The notes under the pieces were generated by a model, which saw nothing but the letters and a program-made list of their open reading frames with translations, made no database searches and was not told the DNA's origin. A DNA stretch of 8,490 bases from Verrucomicrobiales bacterium (GTDB taxonomy: Bacteria > Verrucomicrobiota > Verrucomicrobiia > Verrucomicrobiales > V1-33): NCBI GenBank assembly GCA_023253575.1, contig JALRGB010000476.1, positions 1 through 8,490 of the forward strand, in the 5' to 3' direction. This document shows, piece by piece, positions 1 to 6,039 of this stretch (positions are counted from its first letter, which is position 1; every line of letters starts with the position of its first letter). A program made the position numbers and the translations under genes.

Positions 1-918
1 CGCACCCTAGGGGCCATCTTTGCCGATCCCGCGGCCCTGTTGGCCATGCAAAAAACCGTGCTCGACCCACAGGTCGAAAAACCCGCCCGCCGCGAGGCCC
101 TGCGTTCTCTGATCGAGGCCCGCGCTGATGGACTGCGCCCCCTCTGCGAGCAACTCCTCACCGAACCCGAACTCCTCGCCACCGCCGCGGCCGGGCTCGC
201 TCTGGAGGCGGACGTTGCTCTCGTTGATCTTATTTTGAAGCACTACTCCAGCGCGCCCCCGGAGGACCGCGCGGGCCTGGTCAGCACCTTGATCTCGCGC
301 ACCACTTGGGCGACCCGGCTGCTGCAAGGCGTGATCGATGGCCGGGTGCCACTTCAGGACCTGACGGCTTTTCACGCCCGCCAGATCCGGAGTTATCAGG
401 ACCCCTCCCTCACCAAAATGGTGACTGAGGTCTGGGGCGACGTGCGCGAATCCCCTGCCGAAAAAATCGCCAAGATCGCCCAGTGGAAAACCCAACTGAC
501 CAAACAGGTGCTCGACCAAGCCAACCAAGCCAACGGCCGTCTCCTCTATCAAAACCTCTGCTCCACCTGCCATGTCTTGAATGGCGAGGGAGGGCGGATC
601 GGGCCGGAACTCACCGGCAGCAACCGCGATAACCTCGACTACCTGCTGCAGAACATCGGTGACCCCGGCAGCGTGGTGGCCAAAGATTATCAGCTGACCA
701 CCCTAACAATGAAGGATGCCCGCGTGCTCGCTGGTTTCATCCGCTCGAAAAATGACCGTACCCTAAACCTGCAAACCCTGGCCGAGTCCATCACCGTGCC
801 TCTCAGCGATATTGACCAGACGCAGATCGCCCCCGTTTCCCTGATGCCCGAAGGCCTGCTGGAATCGTTGAACGCGAACGATCTCCGAGACATCATCGGC
901 TACCTCATGGCGAAATGA
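1..918 (+). CDS. PVC-type c-type cytochrome (HEAT-like region plus TIGR02603-type heme-binding domain), 5' partial
   Basis: The reading frame is open from base 1, so the true start lies upstream; 305 residues are visible. Roughly residues 20-160 are Leu/Ala-rich helices of the HEAT-like kind that usually precede this domain. Residues about 178-305 match the Pirellula/Verrucomicrobium heme-binding domain: a CSTCH heme c site (C187, C190, H191), then GRIGPELTG, a DPGS segment, and SLMPEGLLESL near the end, where M282 is a candidate sixth heme ligand. Family members are exported, often very large proteins with a dehydrogenase-like propeller at the N-terminus, and they are thought to pass electrons from substrate oxidation outside the cytoplasm. 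Substrate and partners cannot be read from this fragment. The C-terminus looks complete, ending in the usual DIIGYL helix and a TGA stop. The next gene converges on it 108 bp away. Confidence 0.93.
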   Translation, partial: RTLGAIFADPAALLAMQKTVLDPQVEKPARREALRSLIEARADGLRPLCEQLLTEPELLATAAAGLALEADVALVDLILKHYSSAPPEDRAGLVSTLISRTTWATRLLQGVIDGRVPLQDLTAFHARQIRSYQDPSLTKMVTEVWGDVRESPAEKIAKIAQWKTQLTKQVLDQANQANGRLLYQNLCSTCHVLNGEGGRIGPELTGSNRDNLDYLLQNIGDPGSVVAKDYQLTTLTMKDARVLAGFIRSKNDRTLNLQTLAESITVPLSDIDQTQIAPVSLMPEGLLESLNANDLRDIIGYLMAK

Positions 919-975
919 GCCGCAGCTACCCGGCACCGCGGAGTTGTCTTCGGTGAACCGGAAGGAAGAGGACAT

Positions 976-994
976 CGATGCCTTTTAGGCATCG
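976..994. terminator. Stem-loop between convergent genes, possible bidirectional terminator
   Basis: CGATGCCT (976-983) and AGGCATCG (987-994) form a perfect 8-bp stem with a 3-nt loop, 58 bp after the stop of the plus-strand cytochrome gene and facing the 3' end of the minus-strand serine hydrolase gene. Its place between convergent genes suits a terminator. Neither strand has a run of T after the stem, so it is not a classical intrinsic terminator. Confidence 0.4.
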
Positions 995-1020
995 GAAACA
1001 TGAATAGAGGGCAGGAGAAA

Positions 1021-1038
1021 TAACCGTCAAGAATGACG
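1021..1038 (-). terminator. Weak hairpin with T-rich tail at the end of the serine hydrolase gene
   Basis: On the minus strand CGTCA-TTCT-TGACG (1038-1025) is followed by GTTA, with the T-rich run continuing just past it. The right arm contains the TGA stop codon of the serine hydrolase. The stem has only 5 bp, so this is a weak candidate for an intrinsic terminator of the minus-strand gene block. Confidence 0.25.
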
Positions 1039-2202
1039 CTGAATGAGATGCGCGCAGGCCGCATCACACGCCTGTGCGGCCGCCGGCCCGCCTTGATTGC
1101 TCACCGCCAGCACCCCAAAATCCCGGGCCGGCGCCAGCCAGACGGCGGCAAAAAACATCGTGTTGGTGCCCGTATGAGTCAGGGCCTGCCCGCGGGCCCA
1201 GTCACGCGCCACCCGATCCCACCCACCATAATACCCGTCCGGCTGGCCGACCCCATGCAGACGCGCCAAGCTGGCCGCCGTCACCAGCGGCGGTGAGGGC
1301 GTCGCCTCCCGTAGATGCCACCGCCCATACGTGGCCAAATCTGGCAGGCCCAAATGCACCGTCCCTGCCGGCCCCATCGCCGGCCCGTTGTCATCGCCCG
1401 GACCAGGGTCAACCACGGAACCGTCGGCGCGGTGCCCCCACGGCTGATCCGTCACCGCCGGCGTCCGCGCCGGTGCGCCAAATCCAGCCGAGGTCAAGCC
1501 CAGCGGCAAAAAAACGCGGGCCGCCACCAATTCCTCCCAGGCCTGAGCGGCGACCGTTTCCAACATCAGACCCGCCATCGTGTACCCCGCATTGGAATAA
1601 CCGTATCCATTTTCCGGTGGCTGGTCCAGCGGCTCCGCCAGCATGACCCGAGCCAACCCACGCCGCTGCTCCATCAGGCTCCGCCCCTCCCGTCCCAACC
1701 GCTCCTGTAAATCCCCCGGAAGATCGCGCCGCAGGCCGCTTCGATGCCGCAACAACTGCCACAACGTGACCGGCTTCACGTCATCATGCAAAGGCAACCC
1801 GCCCAACACCTCCCCCACCGCTGTCGTCCAAGAAATCACCCCCGCCTCCACCATCGAAGCCGCTACGACCGCCGTCATCGATTTGGTAATCGAACCCACA
1901 TGAAAAACATCCTGCGGAGTGACCACCGCCTCTGGCACTCCGCGCCGCCGACTCCCCGTCACGGCTTCTTCCAGCACGCCGGCCCCACAAAACGACAGCG
2001 CCGCTAACGCCGGGACATCCGCCCGACACCGAATAGCCTCGATCGCCGCCCGAAGGTCCGTCCCATCGGAACTCGCTCCATCGGCACGCGCCGCATCGGC
2101 TCGCGCCAGATGAGGTCGCGCCATGACGGCGGCCAGCCCGGCCAGAAACGACCGACGTCCCGCGGCGGGCCGCGGCGGACCGGCAGCGGCTGAATCATTC
2201 AT
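1027..2202 (-). CDS. Tat-exported beta-lactamase-family serine hydrolase (class C / esterase-like)
   Basis: With the ATG at 2202 the protein has 391 residues. A twin-arginine signal is visible: GRRSFLAGLAA around R16-R17, then ARADA with likely cleavage after A37, which predicts export of a folded protein. The three active-site motifs of the serine beta-lactamase fold are present in order: SxxK as S104-I-T-K107, YxN as Y202-S-N204, and HTG at 343-345. The nucleophile should be S104. The family (Pfam Beta-lactamase, PF00144) covers class C beta-lactamases, DD-peptidases and esterases; the SITK and HTG forms are commoner in esterase-like members, so antibiotic hydrolysis should not be assumed. 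The frame stays open to a GTG at 2268 directly after the accD stop. I prefer 2202 because it gives a normal-length Tat n-region, but neither start has a clear ribosome binding site. Confidence 0.9.
   Translation of the reverse strand: MNDSAAAGPPRPAAGRRSFLAGLAAVMARPHLARADAARADGASSDGTDLRAAIEAIRCRADVPALAALSFCGAGVLEEAVTGSRRRGVPEAVVTPQDVFHVGSITKSMTAVVAASMVEAGVISWTTAVGEVLGGLPLHDDVKPVTLWQLLRHRSGLRRDLPGDLQERLGREGRSLMEQRRGLARVMLAEPLDQPPENGYGYSNAGYTMAGLMLETVAAQAWEELVAARVFLPLGLTSAGFGAPARTPAVTDQPWGHRADGSVVDPGPGDDNGPAMGPAGTVHLGLPDLATYGRWHLREATPSPPLVTAASLARLHGVGQPDGYYGGWDRVARDWARGQALTHTGTNTMFFAAVWLAPARDFGVLAVSNQGGPAAAQACDAACAHLIQRHS
2063..2107 (-). repeat. Three tandem imperfect 15-bp repeats inside the serine hydrolase gene
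   Basis: The copies at 2063-2077, 2078-2092 and 2093-2107 share the core CATCGG followed by a GC-rich half. They encode the 5-residue pieces ARADA, ARADG and ASSDG, which cover the predicted signal-peptide cleavage site and the first residues of the mature protein. Because the unit is a multiple of three, a change in copy number keeps the frame and alters only linker length. Confidence 0.75.
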
Positions 2203-2268
2203 GATCGAGGATAAGGCGGGATTTGATTGAGCGGGCCCGATCGGTGGCGGCGACGGGCGTGATCCCAC

Positions 2269-3147
2269 TTAGCCCGCGACTACTCTCTGATCCACATATC
2301 CAAGAACCTGAGCGAGTTTTGCGCGCATCTGGCGCCGATCCACGATGAAATCTACCAACCCATGTTCCATCATGAATTCGGCTGTTTGGAATCCGGCTGG
2401 CAGGTTTTGGTGCGTTGTTTCCTTGACGACTCGCGGTCCGGCGAATCCGATCATGCAGCCGGGTTCGGCGAGGATGAGGTCGCCCAGCGTGGCGAAACTG
2501 GCGGTGACGCCGCCGAAGGTGGGATGAGTCAGCACCGAGATGAAAGCGAGGCCGGCGTCATGATGACGAGCCAGCGCGGCGCTGGTTTTCGCCATCTGCA
2601 TGAGGGACAAAATCCCTTCGTGCATGCGGGCTCCGCCACTGGCTGAAAACACAATGACCGGCTTGTTCTCGACGGTCGCCGCCTCAATGGCCCGGGTGAT
2701 TTTTTCCCCAGCCACACTGCCCATGGAAGCCCCCAGAAACCGGAAATCCATGGCCGCCAGCAGCACCTTGATGCCGGCAATGGTCCCGCGTCCACTCAAC
2801 ACAGCATCATTCAGACCAGTTGCCTTGCGATACTTGGCCACTTTCGCGGCGTAATCTTTAAAGCCCAGAGCATCCACTGTCTGCAAGTGGTCGTCCATCG
2901 AGACAAAGCTACCGGCATCACAAAGCGCCGTCAGGCGAGCGCGCGCCTCAATGGGGAAATGGTGATCACACTTTGGACAAATCCGTTGGTTTTCACACAG
3001 TTGGAGTTCATGGATAACCGCCCCGCAGGCCGGGCACTTCTGCCACAGGCCACCAGGAATGTCTTTTTTCTTCTCACCGAAGCCCGGGTCATCGGGACGC
3101 CGGAGAAATTCGGAAATGTCATCGTCTTCCGGAGCAGGCTGAATCAC
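2269..3147 (-). CDS. accD: Acetyl-CoA carboxylase carboxyltransferase subunit beta
   Basis: AccD pairs with AccA to move the carboxyl group from carboxybiotin-BCCP to acetyl-CoA, giving malonyl-CoA for fatty-acid synthesis in the cytoplasm. The 292-residue product is near the usual length. It has the four-cysteine zinc ribbon (C38-P-A-C41 and C57-P-K-C60) and then the carboxyltransferase core: GASMGSVAGEKI (139-150), SASGGARMHEG (168-178), THPTFGGVTASFA (207-219), GFAGPRV (234-240) and LPAGFQTAEF (249-258). The start is GTG at 3147. An in-frame TAA lies 14 codons upstream, no other start occurs between them, and the zinc ribbon rules out a later start. No Shine-Dalgarno sequence is visible, but a TATAAT box lies only 6 nt before the GTG. 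The gene is 130 bp downstream of fdhD. accD next to molybdenum-cofactor genes has no obvious functional link. Confidence 0.97.
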   Translation of the reverse strand: MIQPAPEDDDISEFLRRPDDPGFGEKKKDIPGGLWQKCPACGAVIHELQLCENQRICPKCDHHFPIEARARLTALCDAGSFVSMDDHLQTVDALGFKDYAAKVAKYRKATGLNDAVLSGRGTIAGIKVLLAAMDFRFLGASMGSVAGEKITRAIEAATVENKPVIVFSASGGARMHEGILSLMQMAKTSAALARHHDAGLAFISVLTHPTFGGVTASFATLGDLILAEPGCMIGFAGPRVVKETTHQNLPAGFQTAEFMMEHGLVDFIVDRRQMRAKLAQVLGYVDQRVVAG

Positions 3148-3153
3148 GCTGGC

Positions 3154-3191
3154 ATTATAGCGGCAGCGCGGCGTCTGGCGCGAGTTTTTTT
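3154..3191 (-). promoter_or_regulatory. Candidate accD promoter giving a leaderless or near-leaderless transcript
   Basis: A perfect TATAAT (3159-3154) lies 6 nt upstream of the accD GTG. A start site 7 nt below the box would fall on the first base of that GTG. No good -35 hexamer is seen at 16-18 nt spacing, but an A7 run (minus strand, 3191-3185) sits at about -38 to -44, where an UP element would bind. This is a sequence-based prediction only. Confidence 0.5.
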
Positions 3192-3213
3192 ACACGGGAT
3201 GCTGAGCGACCGG

Positions 3214-3266
3214 ACCGGGCGAAAACCGGGCGAAAACCAGGCCAGACGAGGACCGGACGAGGACCG
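3214..3266. repeat. Two adjacent 11-bp tandem duplications in the fdhD-accD gap
   Basis: ACCGGGCGAAA occurs twice in tandem (3214-3224, 3225-3235). GACGAGGACCG then occurs twice in tandem (3245-3255, 3256-3266), ending 11 bp before the fdhD stop codon. Both have an 11-bp period and share an ACCGG-type core. Together they fill most of the gap upstream of the accD promoter region. Confidence 0.75.
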
Positions 3267-3277
3267 GGCCATCGCAA

Positions 3278-4117
3278 TCAGGATTCCTGACTAGAAATGA
3301 TCCGCTCTGGATGAGAATAAATATTCATCCGCCCGTCGCGGACGAATCCGCACAACGTCATGCCGGCCGCGATGGCTGTTTCCACCGCGAGGCTGCTGGG
3401 GGCCGAAATGGCGGCGACCACTGGCAGACGGGCCACCAGTGCTTTTTGCACGAGCTCAAATGAGACCCGGCCGCTGAGCATCAACACATGACGGTCCAGC
3501 GGCCACCGGCCCGCGAGCCACGCTTCGCCGAGCAATTTGTCCAACGCATTGTGACGCCCGACGTCCTCGTGCAGTGCTATCAGAGTGCCATCCAGATCAA
3601 AAAGCGCGCACGCATGCAGACCGCCGGTCGTGGCGAATGTCGCCTGGGCCGCGCGCAGCCGGTCCGGAAGCGATCCAATCACGGCCGCGGGGACCCGCAC
3701 TTCCGCGCGCGAGGTGTCGCTGAGCGGCGGATGACGCCGAATCACTTCTGCCACCACCGCCTTTCCGCAGAGCCCGCAACTGCTGGCCGTGAAAACATGC
3801 CGCGTCAGCCGGTCAAAATCCACCGCCTCCGGACGCGTCAACAACACATCAACCGCCGCCGACCCACCGCCATCCGCCCCAGCCTGCGACGAGGGACAAC
3901 TGGAAATGTCAAAGACATCCCTCCGTTCCGCCACCACGCCCTCGCTGAGCAAAAACCCAGCCGCCAACTCGCGATCCCGGCCAGGCGTGCGCATCGCCAC
4001 CGCCACCGCGCGTCCTTCTACCCTGATTTCCAACGGCGCCTCCACCGCGACCGCATCAACGGTCGCCTCGCGGCCGACAGCGGTCAGCCGCTGAATAGGG
4101 ATGGCAGTTTGCGTCAT
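3278..4117 (-). CDS. fdhD: Formate dehydrogenase accessory sulfurtransferase FdhD
   Basis: FdhD takes sulfur from a cysteine desulfurase (IscS in E. coli) and transfers it to the molybdenum (or tungsten) bis-MGD cofactor, which formate dehydrogenase needs for activity. The 279-residue product carries the sulfur-relay pair C114-G-L-C117, plus TGGLHAC (164-170), EDVGRHNALDK (184-194), SGRVSFE (215-221) and SAPSSLA (238-244), all characteristic of the family. The start chosen is ATG at 4117. The frame continues to a TTG at 4246 that would overlap the mobA 3' end, but those 43 extra residues look like translated spacer and do not resemble FdhD. It lies downstream of the MOSC gene and mobA on the same strand, 112 bp after mobA, which fits a bis-MGD maturation cluster. 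No formate dehydrogenase gene is in the window. Confidence 0.95.
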   Translation of the reverse strand: MTQTAIPIQRLTAVGREATVDAVAVEAPLEIRVEGRAVAVAMRTPGRDRELAAGFLLSEGVVAERRDVFDISSCPSSQAGADGGGSAAVDVLLTRPEAVDFDRLTRHVFTASSCGLCGKAVVAEVIRRHPPLSDTSRAEVRVPAAVIGSLPDRLRAAQATFATTGGLHACALFDLDGTLIALHEDVGRHNALDKLLGEAWLAGRWPLDRHVLMLSGRVSFELVQKALVARLPVVAAISAPSSLAVETAIAAGMTLCGFVRDGRMNIYSHPERIISSQES

Positions 4118-4206
4118 GGACAAGGGTCTGGGGCGGATCGAAATGCCGAGGCTTTGTGGTGAAGACGCGGACGAGAATAGATCGAGGAGACGCCACGTCG
4201 GCTCGA

Positions 4207-4238
4207 GCCCGGGACCGGGCCCGCTGCCGTCACGGCAG
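4207..4238. repeat. Back-to-back GC-rich hairpins at the mobA stop codon
   Basis: CTGCCG-TCA-CGGCAG (4224-4238) is a perfect 6-bp stem whose 3-nt loop is exactly the mobA stop codon (TGA on the minus strand). Next to it GCCCGG-GA-CCGGGC (4207-4220) is a second perfect 6-bp inverted repeat. No T run follows. The pair could slow polymerase, protect the mobA 3' end or weaken read-through into fdhD. Confidence 0.55.
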
Positions 4239-4829
4239 TCTGGCAATATCCTCCGGAGTATTCAGATTGGCAAAGACTTCGACCGGCCAGTCCCCTAAGC
4301 TGCGCAGGGTGGTTTCTTCAAGCAATCCGAGCTCGAGCCCGGCGCGCACCAGCCCCTGCAATCCGTGCTGGCCGGCGCGCGCACGGCGGCGGGCGACTTC
4401 CAGCATTTCCGCCGGATACACGGCAGCCAGCGGTTCATAATGAGGGCCGTTACGCACGACCACCCCACAGCCAGGGTCCGCCGCAAAAACCAAGTCCTGC
4501 AACAAAGCCAACGGCAGGCGCGGCAGATCAACTCCCAACACCACCACCAGCGCCCCCGGACCATCAAGCTGGATCATTTCCAAACAAGCCAGCAGCCCGG
4601 CCAACGGACCAATGCCCTCGATCCGGTCGCGGACGACCGCCACCGGCGGCGGCGGTACCGGCACGTCTTGACCCGCCCGCCCAGACAAAACCATCCGCAC
4701 CGGATGCAATCCACGAAGTTTTTGCCACTGAATCCACCACATCGGCTGCCCATCCACCTCGACCAACGCCTTGTCACAGCCCATCCGAGTCGAATGACCG
4801 CCCAGCAACAACGCCGCCGTCAGCATCAT
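4230..4829 (-). CDS. mobA: Molybdenum cofactor guanylyltransferase
   Basis: MobA joins GMP from GTP to Mo-molybdopterin to make the guanine-dinucleotide cofactor used by DMSO-reductase-family enzymes, including formate dehydrogenases. The 199-residue product matches the normal length. The nucleotide-binding signature is clear near the N-terminus (LLLGGHSTRMGCDKAL, residues 7-22, with R15, G17, D19 and K20). GVDLPRLP follows with metal-binding D101, then YEPLAAVYP (131-139) and the C-terminal NLNTPEDI (188-195). The usual LAGG is LLGG here, a mild change. The start overlaps the upstream MOSC gene by 4 bp (ATGA), so the two are probably translationally coupled. A second ATG follows immediately and could also serve. 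The stop codon sits in the loop of a small hairpin. Confidence 0.93.
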   Translation of the reverse strand: MMLTAALLLGGHSTRMGCDKALVEVDGQPMWWIQWQKLRGLHPVRMVLSGRAGQDVPVPPPPVAVVRDRIEGIGPLAGLLACLEMIQLDGPGALVVVLGVDLPRLPLALLQDLVFAADPGCGVVVRNGPHYEPLAAVYPAEMLEVARRRARAGQHGLQGLVRAGLELGLLEETTLRSLGDWPVEVFANLNTPEDIARLP

Positions 4830-5290
4830 GGCTGCTCATCCCTCCGTAGCTGGCCGCTCGTCAACACCCGCGCCCGCAATCCACCACACCCTCGCAACGC
4901 CTCCTCCGCCCCAGAAGCCAACGCTTCGTCCATCCAGTAACACGGCTTCGCTTCCACCATGCCCATGAAACGCACCCCCTGAAGCTCAAATTCTCGACCC
5001 ATGAGCGCCATCAAATCAACACCCGCTACGACCAAATTACGACGATACACGTCCGGACCACGATCACTCACCCCCAACTGAGCACACACCGCAGCATGTA
5101 CCTCCAGTGAGAAAAATGTCACCTGCCCCGCATAATTATCTTTCCATCCAAAAAATCTATCACCCACAATCCCTTTGCCTTCAACAAGATCAGCAACATC
5201 TAACTCGACCACGGGCGCGCGGCCGGAGGGTCGACCATGATGACCGAAATAGGCGTGCTCCGCAGAAATAAAAATATGAACAAGCTTCAC
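4826..5290 (-). CDS. MOSC domain-containing protein, small single-domain type
   Basis: The 154-residue product is about the size of a stand-alone MOSC domain. Visible family features are GIVGDRFFG (40-48), VTFFSLE (57-63), RRNLVVAGVDL (83-93) and the cysteine segment AKPCYWMD, in which C117 is the likely sulfur-carrying residue, followed by a G-L-R-A-R strand. MOSC domains occur at the C-terminus of eukaryotic molybdenum-cofactor sulfurase and in YiiM/YcbX-type proteins, and are associated with sulfur transfer and cofactor binding. The 4-bp overlap with mobA and the nearby fdhD suggest it helps make or sulfurate the cofactor; this is inferred from context. The start is GTG at 5290, without a Shine-Dalgarno sequence. 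That GTG shares a GTGA overlap with the end of a short open frame just upstream. The middle of the gene (about 5110-5180) is more AT-rich than its neighbours. Confidence 0.88.
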   Translation of the reverse strand: MKLVHIFISAEHAYFGHHGRPSGRAPVVELDVADLVEGKGIVGDRFFGWKDNYAGQVTFFSLEVHAAVCAQLGVSDRGPDVYRRNLVVAGVDLMALMGREFELQGVRFMGMVEAKPCYWMDEALASGAEEALRGCGGLRARVLTSGQLRRDEQP

Positions 5291-5421
5291 AGCAAGGGAT
5301 GGTTAAAAAAGAAAGACCACGAAAAACAGGGATAACCCTCCATCCAGCTGTTGGCCAGTCCGAGGTTCACCACCGCCGCGAACTTTTCTGCCCGGACCGC
5401 CTCACCAATAAGTTTCTTTCA
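5287..5421 (-). other. Gap between lipoprotein and MOSC genes with a short open frame coupled to the MOSC start
   Basis: One minus-strand frame is open for about 43 codons between a stop near 5420 and a TGA at 5289-5287 that overlaps the MOSC GTG as GTGA. It holds an ATG at 5343 giving an 18-residue peptide (MEGYPCFSWSFFFNHPLL), with no ribosome binding site. It may be a coupled leader peptide, the remnant of a longer gene, or chance. The gap also contains an imperfect inverted repeat (GGATGGTTA at 5297-5305, TAACCCTCCATCC at 5333-5345) and an ACCACGAAAAACA stretch that resembles short dispersed repeats I recall from verrucomicrobial spacers. No convincing promoter for the MOSC gene was found here. 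Confidence 0.35.
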
Positions 5422-5736
5422 TCATGGACGTGAAAAAAAGGTGTTCTCCTCCTTCTCCGGAGGGCTGTCCGACGGCTCGTAACGATGAAGTTCTTCTAGC
5501 ATCTCAAGGCCAACTAACGGCGAGCCTCCTCCTAACGGCGCCGCAACACCCGCGGCGAGAGCAACTGGAACTCCAACTATATATCGAAGTCCGATCACAG
5601 CACCTGTCCCAATTTGAGCGCCCGCCGATGGCTTCTCATCAGCAACGCGCCCCTCTTTCGAAGAACTCGCGCAACCGCAGGAGTTGATTACCATGATAGC
5701 AACAAAAAGAGTCGGGAGAAGGAGTTTTTGATTCAT
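5422..5736 (-). CDS. Small predicted lipoprotein, function unknown
   Basis: With the ATG at 5736 the product has 104 residues. It opens with a short charged n-region (MNQK), a hydrophobic stretch to about residue 18 and a cysteine pair (C20, C22) followed by ASSSKEG, which looks like a type II lipoprotein signal. Neither cysteine has a perfect lipobox (INSC or SCGC). Next come a short polar linker, a Gly/Ala/Val-rich segment (about 40-75) that may associate with the membrane, and an acidic tail. I do not recognise the family. The frame extends upstream to a TTG at 5880, but those residues look like translated spacer and a good promoter sits inside that stretch. This gene and its upstream region are more AT-rich than the window average, which may mean later acquisition. 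Confidence 0.65.
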   Translation of the reverse strand: MNQKLLLPTLFVAIMVINSCGCASSSKEGRVADEKPSAGAQIGTGAVIGLRYIVGVPVALAAGVAAPLGGGSPLVGLEMLEELHRYEPSDSPPEKEENTFFSRP

Positions 5737-5739
5737 GGT

Positions 5740-5777
5740 TGTGGTGCCATTATACCACATTACAACTTCAAGACCAA
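5740..5777 (-). promoter_or_regulatory. Promoter of the lipoprotein gene with an inverted repeat over the -10 box
   Basis: On the minus strand TTGGTC (5777-5772) and TATAAT (5754-5749) are 17 nt apart, a standard sigma-70 layout. The predicted start near 5742 leaves a leader of only about 6 nt before the ATG at 5736. A perfect 6-bp inverted repeat, TGTGGT (5740-5745) and ACCACA (5754-5759) with an 8-nt spacer, flanks the -10 box and could be a repressor site. The operator role is a guess; the promoter itself is fairly convincing. Confidence 0.6.
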
Positions 5778-5782
5778 CAATT

Positions 5783-5811
5783 TTAGATGGCGAGGTGACG
5801 GCTCCATCTAA
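5783..5811. repeat. Perfect 8-bp inverted repeat upstream of the lipoprotein promoter
   Basis: TTAGATGG (5783-5790) and CCATCTAA (5804-5811) are exact reverse complements around a 13-nt loop. The repeat lies just upstream of the -35 box of the lipoprotein promoter and downstream of the small HNH-derived gene. It could therefore end that transcript or bind a regulator. No T run follows on either strand. Confidence 0.55.
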
Positions 5812-6039
5812 TAGGAATCTACTTTGGGGCCGGCGCTGGGAGCAGGCGGACGGGGCATGAGCGAGGGAACCACCCGGCAATACCAGCCACCCACTTGTGG
5901 GTCCGCTAGGTTGTCAATACGAGTGGGTGTCCCGCATCGTCGCGGTTCCGTGAGCTTCGCGGCGTGACAGCAAGACAACAATGACGTACCCGATGGGCGG
6001 CCAAGCCACCACTCTTGCTGGGCACGCGGGTTCTAGCCT

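Larger units (their letters stand above)
5737..6039. other. 303-bp non-coding stretch with several inverted repeats
   Basis: No gene is supported here. The end nearest the lipoprotein gene holds its promoter. Further on are a perfect 8-bp inverted repeat at 5783-5811, a 14-bp near-perfect palindrome ACCCAC-TT-GTGGGT at 5889-5902, and a second GTGGGT at 5933-5938. Minus-strand frames through 5740-6039 are interrupted by stops but read as fairly protein-like between them, which could mean an old gene remnant or a dispersed repeat. I cannot tell which without a genome. Confidence 0.4.

Noticed and set aside
7..573. A 188-codon open frame on the minus strand
   Set aside because: It is antisense to the heme-binding protein gene and matches no domain I know.
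1027..2202. Calling the serine hydrolase an AmpC antibiotic-resistance enzyme
   Set aside because: The SITK, YSN and HTG motifs are shared with esterases and DD-peptidases, and nothing in the sequence or its neighbours (no ampR) points to beta-lactam hydrolysis.
3488..4162. A 224-codon open frame on the plus strand
   Set aside because: It lies opposite fdhD, whose motifs are unmistakable; the composition is Arg-rich and low in hydrophobic core residues.
4118..4246. N-terminal extension of FdhD from a TTG codon
   Set aside because: The extra 43 residues resemble no FdhD N-terminus, and the codons include the GC hairpin region at the mobA end. The ATG at 4117 is a better start.
5501..5540. 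CTAACGGCG direct repeats considered as integron attC or core sites
   Set aside because: They are inside the lipoprotein reading frame and lack paired inverse-core and core sites with a foldable arm. No integrase is present.
5737..5880. N-terminal extension of the lipoprotein from a TTG codon
   Set aside because: It would bury the lipoprotein signal 48 residues in and place the sigma-70 promoter inside the coding region.
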